NCBI GenBank assembly: GCA_009760855.2
Contig: WPIO01000053.1
Coordinates: 2,520,001 to 2,584,000, forward strand
Direction: 5' to 3'
Source of the DNA: Cristatella mucedo
Taxonomy: Eukaryota > Bryozoa > Phylactolaemata > Cristatellidae
DNA length: 64,000 nt
Shown here: positions 58,771-64,000 of the stretch, piece after piece
Position numbering within the stretch: position 1 is the first letter of the stretch
How the letters are laid out: each line of letters opens with the position of its first letter
Notes under the pieces: model-generated
What the model was told of the DNA's origin: nothing
The model's database searches: none
Seen by the model: the letters and a program-made list of their open reading frames with translations, nothing else
Position numbers and translations under genes: made by a program

Positions 58771-59142
58771 ATGAAGTAAGAGCTTACTGCACATTGATCA
58801 AGATTAAAGTCATACATACTATAACTCCGGGTAGCCACTTGCAGTCACTACACAAAGGCACGTTCACACAAGAACACTGTCGAACTATCCATCCCACACT
58901 CGCGGTCACAAACCGCTCGTTGCGAGCCACGTTTACTCGATTCAGTTGCATCAACGAGCGTTGCCAGCGCCGGAGTCAGTTTCCGTAGCCGCAGGTCCGT
59001 ACAAATCATTGCCCGCGCTTTTCGGCTGAATCGTTCATTCAACCACACAATATCAACGTCAAAGAGATCAGCGCAAGCGGCACTACTACGCAGCGTGCGG
59101 GCTCGCGTTGAAAGCGTCACTCGCAAGGCTCGCAGACGCTCA

Positions 59143-59525
<383 letters not shown>

Positions 59526-59701
59526 ATGGCAGCGACTATGCACGACTTCAATGCTGCTGTCGAGCTCGGCGAGGATCCTAATTCGTGCTTCGTTAGGACG
59601 CTTTTAAAGAGGCATATAGCGCTTCCGCCAGCATATATTCTCACTGATGCAAAAGCTGTGAAGCTATTATTGGATCAGCAGTTGAGAAAATACGATGAAA
59701 G
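59526..59701 (+). CDS. POLR1F: POLR1F exon 1
   Basis: Starts at the first ATG after the intergenic segment, with no upstream in-frame extension needed by the family. Donor AAAG|GTATGC, phase 2. Confidence 0.9.
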
Positions 59702-61558
59702 GTATGCATGGAGCTGGCCTACCGGCCTGTGCAATCGGGCAATTACAGCTGGTGCAAAACTCCGCAGCTAGGCTTGTCTGTCGTGAGCGTCGCAGTTGCC
59801 ACATCACACCACTTCTCGCCAACCTGCACTGGCTACAAGTCAAGCAATTTATCGACTTCAAGGTTCTATCGCTCACTTAGGCCCTTCATTCTTTGGCTCC
59901 AGCCTACCTATCAGATCTACTACCCTACCAGGCCAAGCATCGTGACACCCGCTTTTCGGAATCCAACAGTTTACCAATACCTCGTAAAAACCTCAAATCC
60001 TTTGGAGACCGTGCATTTAGTTCGTATGCTCCCAAAGCATGGAACTCCCTCCCGACTTGTTACACAACATCCCGGTGCACAACATCCCCTGACTTGACCA
60101 CATTTAAAAAGAACTTTAAAACACACCTATTTAGAACAGCATTTAGTGCGTTCCTGTGATTCGTCCTCGATGTGCTTATGCGTGCTGACGCTGTTGCATG
60201 CTGCCACTAACCACATTTGCATGCTGACCCTGTGCATGTCACCCCTAACCATGTTATTCATGTTGTTTATTAAGCATGATATTACTCACCATTCAATTGC
60301 ATTTCCCTTTGCAGCAAATGTAAAGCGCCTAGAGAGAGATTGAGTTCTCTGAGGGCGCTTTATCAAGTGCATTATTATTATTATTACTATTATGCTTCCT
60401 TTGAAACATATGTAAAGTGCCTAGAAAGAGATTAACTTCTGAGGGCCCTGTGCAGAAGTCATTACTATATACGATCTCCAAAGGATTTGAGGTTTGTACG
60501 AGGTTTAGAGAAAAGATTAGATTCCAAAAAGCAGGTGGCACGATGCTTAGCTTGGTAGGGTAGTAGATCCGGTAGGTAGGCTGGAGCCAAAAAATCAAGG
60601 GACCTAAAAGTGGGTGACAAAACGTTGAAGGCGATGCATTGTTTGACTGGGTGCCAGTGGGGGTCGCCAGGTGGGCGAGAAGTGGTGAGATGGGGAAACT
60701 GCATCGCTCTCGACAGACAAGCCTAGCTGCAGTTTTGCACCAACTGTAAGCACTTGAGTGCACTGGCCGGTAGACCAGCAAGCAGTGAGTTACAGAAGTC
60801 AAGATGGGATGTCACAAATGGAGGAACCAAGTTAGATGTAGCTTCCCTGTATAAACAAGCCCGAATATGAGTAATGTTACGGAGCTGAAAGTAGGCAGAC
60901 TTGGTCACTTTGGAACATGAGACAGAGATTTCGTGCAGATTCAACAGGAAATGTGCTTCATTGTTAGTGTTGTTAATCATTTCGTTAATCATGTTGTTGT
61001 TGATCGTTGTTATTGTTGTTGCTGCTCGTCATTATGTTTTAGAATCCCTAAATTTTCATGAGGGTTTTTTCGGCATCTTTGCCTGTGCATGCTGACTCGT
61101 GTTGAATAGGCAGTACTCTGGAGTAGAGTTGAGTTCGATGTCACATGATTTTGGTGTAATGTTTCAGCATAGATGCAGTGCCCTTTGCATACGGCAAGAT
61201 AAGCCGTGTCAGTTCGCTTGGCCGAATCTTGGATGAACAACCATTCATTCACTTTGACATCCTGGTGGACTGCATCGCTTTTAAGCCCGAGGTCGGCTCG
61301 ACCGTCAAAGGCATCGTGAATCGCATCAGCCCCAGCCACGTCGGAATACTCGTGCACAAGTGCTTCAACCTGTCTGTTTCCAAGAAGAAGGCAGCAGATA
61401 TTGCCGGCGGGTGTGCCGACGTGGCCGTGCACGACGAGGTGTTTGTGCGCGTCACGCAGCTCGACGTTCATAATGGCCTGCTATCCATGAAAGGCTGCTT
61501 TCTTGACAGTCGCGAGAGAGGTGAAGGCACACTCAAATCCGGCCGGAGGAAAAGGTGA
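59526..61558 (+). CDS. POLR1F: RPA43, RNA polymerase I subunit (two exons seen)
   Basis: Exon 1 59526-59701 (58 residues plus 2 bases) and exon 2 61168-61554 or 61558. The joined frame reads NSCFVRTLLKRHIALPPAY, KYDESIDAVPFAYGKI, then PFIHFDILVDCIAF and VKGIVNRISPSHVGILVHKC, which follows metazoan RPA43: the first, SHS2-like domain, then the OB-fold domain. The codon split by intron 1 (AG|C, Ser) restores the conserved YxES motif. RPA43 pairs with RPA14-type subunits in the Pol I stalk and contacts RRN3/TIF-IA. Exon 2 ends either by the donor GTGAGC at 61555 or by the in-frame TGA at 61556. If the TGA is used the protein has 188 residues, short for the family, which often carries a Lys-rich tail. 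Confidence 0.9.
59706..60385 (+). mobile_element. LINE family 1, 3' part in POLR1F intron 1
   Basis: Begins within a few bases of the exon 1 donor (GAGCTGGCCTACCGGCCTGT) and ends in the ATT tail (GAGGGCGCTTTATCAAGTGC). Broken frames give CAIGQLQLVQNSAARLVCRE and PAYLSDLLPYQAKHR. Confidence 0.87.
60388..60472 (+). mobile_element. LINE/SINE 3' tail
   Basis: AAAGTGCCTAGAAAGAGATTAA and GAGGGCCCTGTGCAGAAGTC directly after the preceding tail. Confidence 0.5.
60473..60905 (-). mobile_element. LINE family 1 fragment, minus strand
   Basis: Reversed coding end, lacking its own 3' tail, from CGATCTCCAAAGGATTTGAG to AGCTGAAAGTAGGCAGACTT. Lies tail-to-tail against the plus-strand copy, making an inverted pair inside POLR1F intron 1. 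Confidence 0.8.
61168..61554 (+). CDS. POLR1F: POLR1F exon 2
   Basis: Acceptor TGTTTCAG. Encodes VPFAYGKISRVSSLGRIL and the OB-fold strands to the basic stretch SGRRK(R). A second GT (AGAG|GTGAAG at about 61520) is a weaker alternative donor. No AATAAA was seen downstream, which slightly favours splicing to another exon. Confidence 0.88.
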
Positions 61559-62171
61559 GCATAGCCATTGCAGCACCTGCGCCCAGGCAGGCGCGGTGCC
61601 GCTGTGTGCATGTAGTGCTTGATTGCGTTGGCACCCTGGTGACACGGTCGTGCTCTGTGACATCCGTGACATGCATCCGTGACGACACGTTGACACGGTT
61701 CCAGCTCGGTGACACATGGGTTACAGGCTGACACGATCGTGCACCCTTACCAGTGAGTGACAAGTCGACACGATCGTGCACCGTGACTCGTTTGTGACAG
61801 ATTGACACGATCGTGCACCTTGACTCCCGATAGTGGCAGCTAAGGCAGCTGCTCATCGTTGGCTTTCCGCACGGTCACGCATCGCTGCAGTATCAAATTG
61901 TTCGATGGGGGCCCCGATGGTTTTTCGATTGGACTGTGTTGCTGGCAGTCGGATTACACCCTAGATCGAGAGGGATAGACCTATTATTGCAAGCATTCTC
62001 TTACTAGTGAGACCGTTTGATTTCTTTGACATCCCCACTGAGGTTTGCTCGTCTGCAGCAAACGAGGCTTCAAGAGCTGTGAGGTCACGTGACACACAAC
62101 TCGAACCTTCTCGAATACGAGCATCAGGTGGCTCTGCTGCTTGCATCTGCTGGACCCTGCATGCAGCCCGG
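61559..62171. other. Sequence after POLR1F exon 2, with imperfect repeats
   Basis: No further exon was recognised. 61690-61815 holds three to four imperfect repeats containing GACACGATCGTGCACC. Confidence 0.5.
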
Positions 62172-62555
62172 TAACCTGTAATGTAATGTATCTCCATCTG
62201 TAACTCCACAAAGTCATAAAGACTATGTGGGTGTTACGCAGGAGAGTTTTGTATCGCGAACTTACGGCCTAACGGCTTTCTGTACGCATTTGGTAGCCAA
62301 CAGACTTCGTCTCAAGCAACAAAGAGAAATTGGGAAGCATAGCAGAGTCAGGAGAACAGATTAGGTAGTGAATAGCATGGAAGTAGCAGCTCAGGACCGC
62401 TGAAAAGGATGAGCCATAGTCGGCAGTAGAAGAACAGTTGTCGTTGCATAGGAATTGTGAAAGTGAGCTCCACAGTCTAGGACCTGCAGAGGTAAAGCTT
62501 CTGTCGCCAACGGTCTTCAAGCAGAGGAATGTGACAGCTAATTTATTGTCCACAC
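62172..62555 (-). mobile_element. LINE family 2, 3' end, minus strand
   Basis: Reversed tail TGTAATGTAATGTATCTCC and coding end to CTTCAAGCAGAGGAATGTGA, very similar to the nested copy at 17525-17882. Confidence 0.85.
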
Positions 62556-62825
62556 AGAACCTGTAGCATAGTGGGGTGCTGCCATGTGCTGGCTTCGTGT
62601 GCGACAGCAGGTACCCCGGTTGCTGCAGAAACGACGGCTGCTGCCGACCTTCACCTCGTGCCCGATTTGAGCAGCCTGCCAAGTCCAGGCTAGGGTGTAT
62701 TCGAACTTGTTTGGTAAAGTAACTAAGATCCAGCAGCCGTAGATTTCTAAAGCATCTTAATCCAGCAGATGCTCGCTCTTCACAACCGTGGGTCGTGGGT
62801 TCGAGCTATCCTTTAATGTTGTAAG

Positions 62826-62985
62826 CCGTAATGGCTCACTAGGTAAGGTGGTTGCTTTCACGACCTAGTCCCAAGGTCGTGGGCTCGAATCCTGCAGTGG
62901 GCGATCCTTTATTGCCACTGCAAGCGGTGGTGATAGCCGTAAAGGCTCTTCTGTCGCGATACAAAAGAGGCTGTTAAATCAGCTA
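62826..62985 (+). mobile_element. SINE S2 copy
   Basis: Head AATGGCTCACTAGGTAAGG, B-box GGGCTCGAATCC, then CACTGCAAGCGGTGGTGATA, GTCGCGATACAAAAGAGGCT and an ATTT tail. Confidence 0.78.
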
Positions 62986-63005
62986 GCATTTATTTATTTA
63001 TTTAT

Positions 63006-63083
63006 GTCGTTGGCTCGAGCTATTCTTTAATGTCGTGGACTCGAGCTTTCCTTTAATGTCGTGGGCTCGAGCTATCCTTTAAG
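63006..63083. repeat. 26-bp tandem repeat built on a SINE B box
   Basis: Three units of 26 bp, each with GGCTCGAGCTATCCTTTAA or a variant. A fourth unit-like piece occurs at about 62786-62812, left of the S2 SINE. Confidence 0.8.
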
Positions 63084-63109
63084 GCTCACTGCAAGCAGTG
63101 GTGATAGTT

Positions 63110-63185
63110 ACTTTGCAGCAAATGTTAAGTGCCTGGAAAGAGATTGAGTTCTCTGAGGGCGCTACATCAAATGTTTTATTATCAT
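63110..63185 (+). mobile_element. LINE/SINE 3' tail
   Basis: AAGTGCCTGGAAAGAGATTG, GAGGGCGCTACATCAAATG and an ATT-rich end. Confidence 0.6.
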
Positions 63186-63406
63186 TATAGTCGCCAAGGC
63201 TATTCTGGTGATCCTGTTGTTGCTGACAATAAAGAATCGCTTGCTGCCGGCAGGCGTCGAGCCCACGGCGTCGTGGTTGCGCAATTTGAGCGCATTCATC
63301 ATTGCGCACCTTCACCCGGGAGCCATTAAGTGTCGGAAGTGCAGCGCAGTGCGCCATGCGATGCCGCCACTGCTCCGAAACGAGGCGCCGGCATTTCCAC
63401 ACTGTC

Positions 63407-63456
63407 GTTGGAGTTGCAGGCCTGGCCGAGGCAGCGGCCAAGCCTGCAACTCCAAC
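63407..63456. other. Strong inverted repeat (hairpin)
   Basis: Arms GTTGGAGTTGCAGGC and GCCTGCAACTCCAAC are perfectly complementary. Inside them, after one mismatch, TGGCC pairs with GGCCA around an 8-base loop. No known RNA family recognised. Confidence 0.8.
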
Positions 63457-63679
63457 TGCTTCTTTCGTGCTCCCGACAGCAGACAGCGAGCTCGAGTCTC
63501 GTGGTAGCTGCTGCACAGGATGTGGGTCTTCCTTGCAGCAAGTCCGCTATGCGGCCTGACGCCCTGTGAGCTTTGTGACATGCGAGAGCATTGCCGTCTG
63601 GCCTCTTGCAGGCATTGACTGGTGCGTGTTAGGCCGTCGGGCTGCCGTTCTGGCCCTCACTCGTGCCTGCCTGGTTTCA

Positions 63680-64000
63680 GCTACAGAAGCCTTGCAGAAA
63701 TTCGGGTCTACTTCGACAGGGATAGTGCATCCAAGTTGGCCAGTGCATTCGTGACATCCCTTCTCGACCATTCTGTGACTCTCACTGCTGGCAGCTGTTC
63801 CTGCAATCGGTGCTACTTCACAATCAGGCTAGGCATCATACCACATGCTCAATCCTACTAAAGTCAGTTTTAGCTCTGCCTCGAAGAACTGCAAATTCTA
63901 CTAGAGCTTGCCTCTAGTTCGTATGTTACCAAACCCTGGAACTTGCTCCCGACTGTGATGTCATGGTATCCACTGAATTGACATTTCAAAAGAAGCTAAA
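63680..64000 (+). mobile_element. LINE family 1, old copy running off the window
   Basis: AAATTCGGGTCTACTTCGAC, CATTCGTGACATCCCTTCTC and CCTGGAACTTGCTCCCGACT match family 1 coding end with many changes. It is cut by the window edge. Confidence 0.7.

Noticed and set aside
62826-62900. tRNA gene
   Set aside because: A- and B-box-like segments are present, but no clover-leaf with a proper anticodon arm was evident, and the piece belongs to a dispersed SINE family.

Overview
The window is from a repeat-rich animal (metazoan) genome, most likely an invertebrate; the phylum cannot be fixed from the sequence. The signs are GT-AG introns with split codons, protein families of nuclear genomes (a ZnT1-type zinc exporter and two RNA polymerase subunits), CR1/L2-type LINEs with ATT-repeat tails, tRNA-derived SINEs, hAT, pogo and Tc1 DNA transposons, a Ty3-type LTR element and very long (CT)n, (TA)n and (GT)n tracts. 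There are no bacterial-style operons.

Layout. 1-8,300: left flank made of LINE and SINE pieces, with no gene seen. About 8,300-37,000: block A, holding a complete nine-exon zinc transporter gene (ZnT-A, 9657-27833, predicted 574 aa) followed by LINE, Tc1-like and AT-rich debris. About 37,400-59,010: block B, a tandem copy of the same block with a second intact nine-exon transporter (ZnT-B, 38861-52217, predicted 584 aa). The same flanking sequences recur in the same order around both genes. 59,144-61,558: a head-to-head pair of RNA polymerase subunit genes, POLR2L (RPB10, minus strand, first exon) and POLR1F (RPA43, plus strand, two exons), whose start codons are 287 bp apart. 61,560-64,000: LINE and SINE debris.

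The two transporters should export zinc from the cytosol or load it into vesicles. Both keep the two HxxxD zinc sites and all splice sites, and the nine exon lengths are identical except in exon 3 (histidine-rich loop) and exon 9 (C-terminal tail). The loops have diverged: ZnT-A has irregular HSHGG-type repeats and ZnT-B has eight GEGH(T/S)H hexapeptides. Intron 7 and exon 8 are almost identical between copies while the flanking parts are clearly diverged, which points to gene conversion. Since the duplication the introns have collected different transposons. Intron 4 is 8.6 kb in A and 1.2 kb in B; intron 1 is 1.3 kb in A and 5.0 kb in B. Each copy therefore preserves the empty site of insertions in the other.

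The POLR2L/POLR1F pair links a subunit shared by all three nuclear RNA polymerases with a Pol I subunit through one short intergenic segment. The second POLR2L exon was not found; it must lie to the left, so it is either too diverged to recognise by eye or beyond the transporter block.
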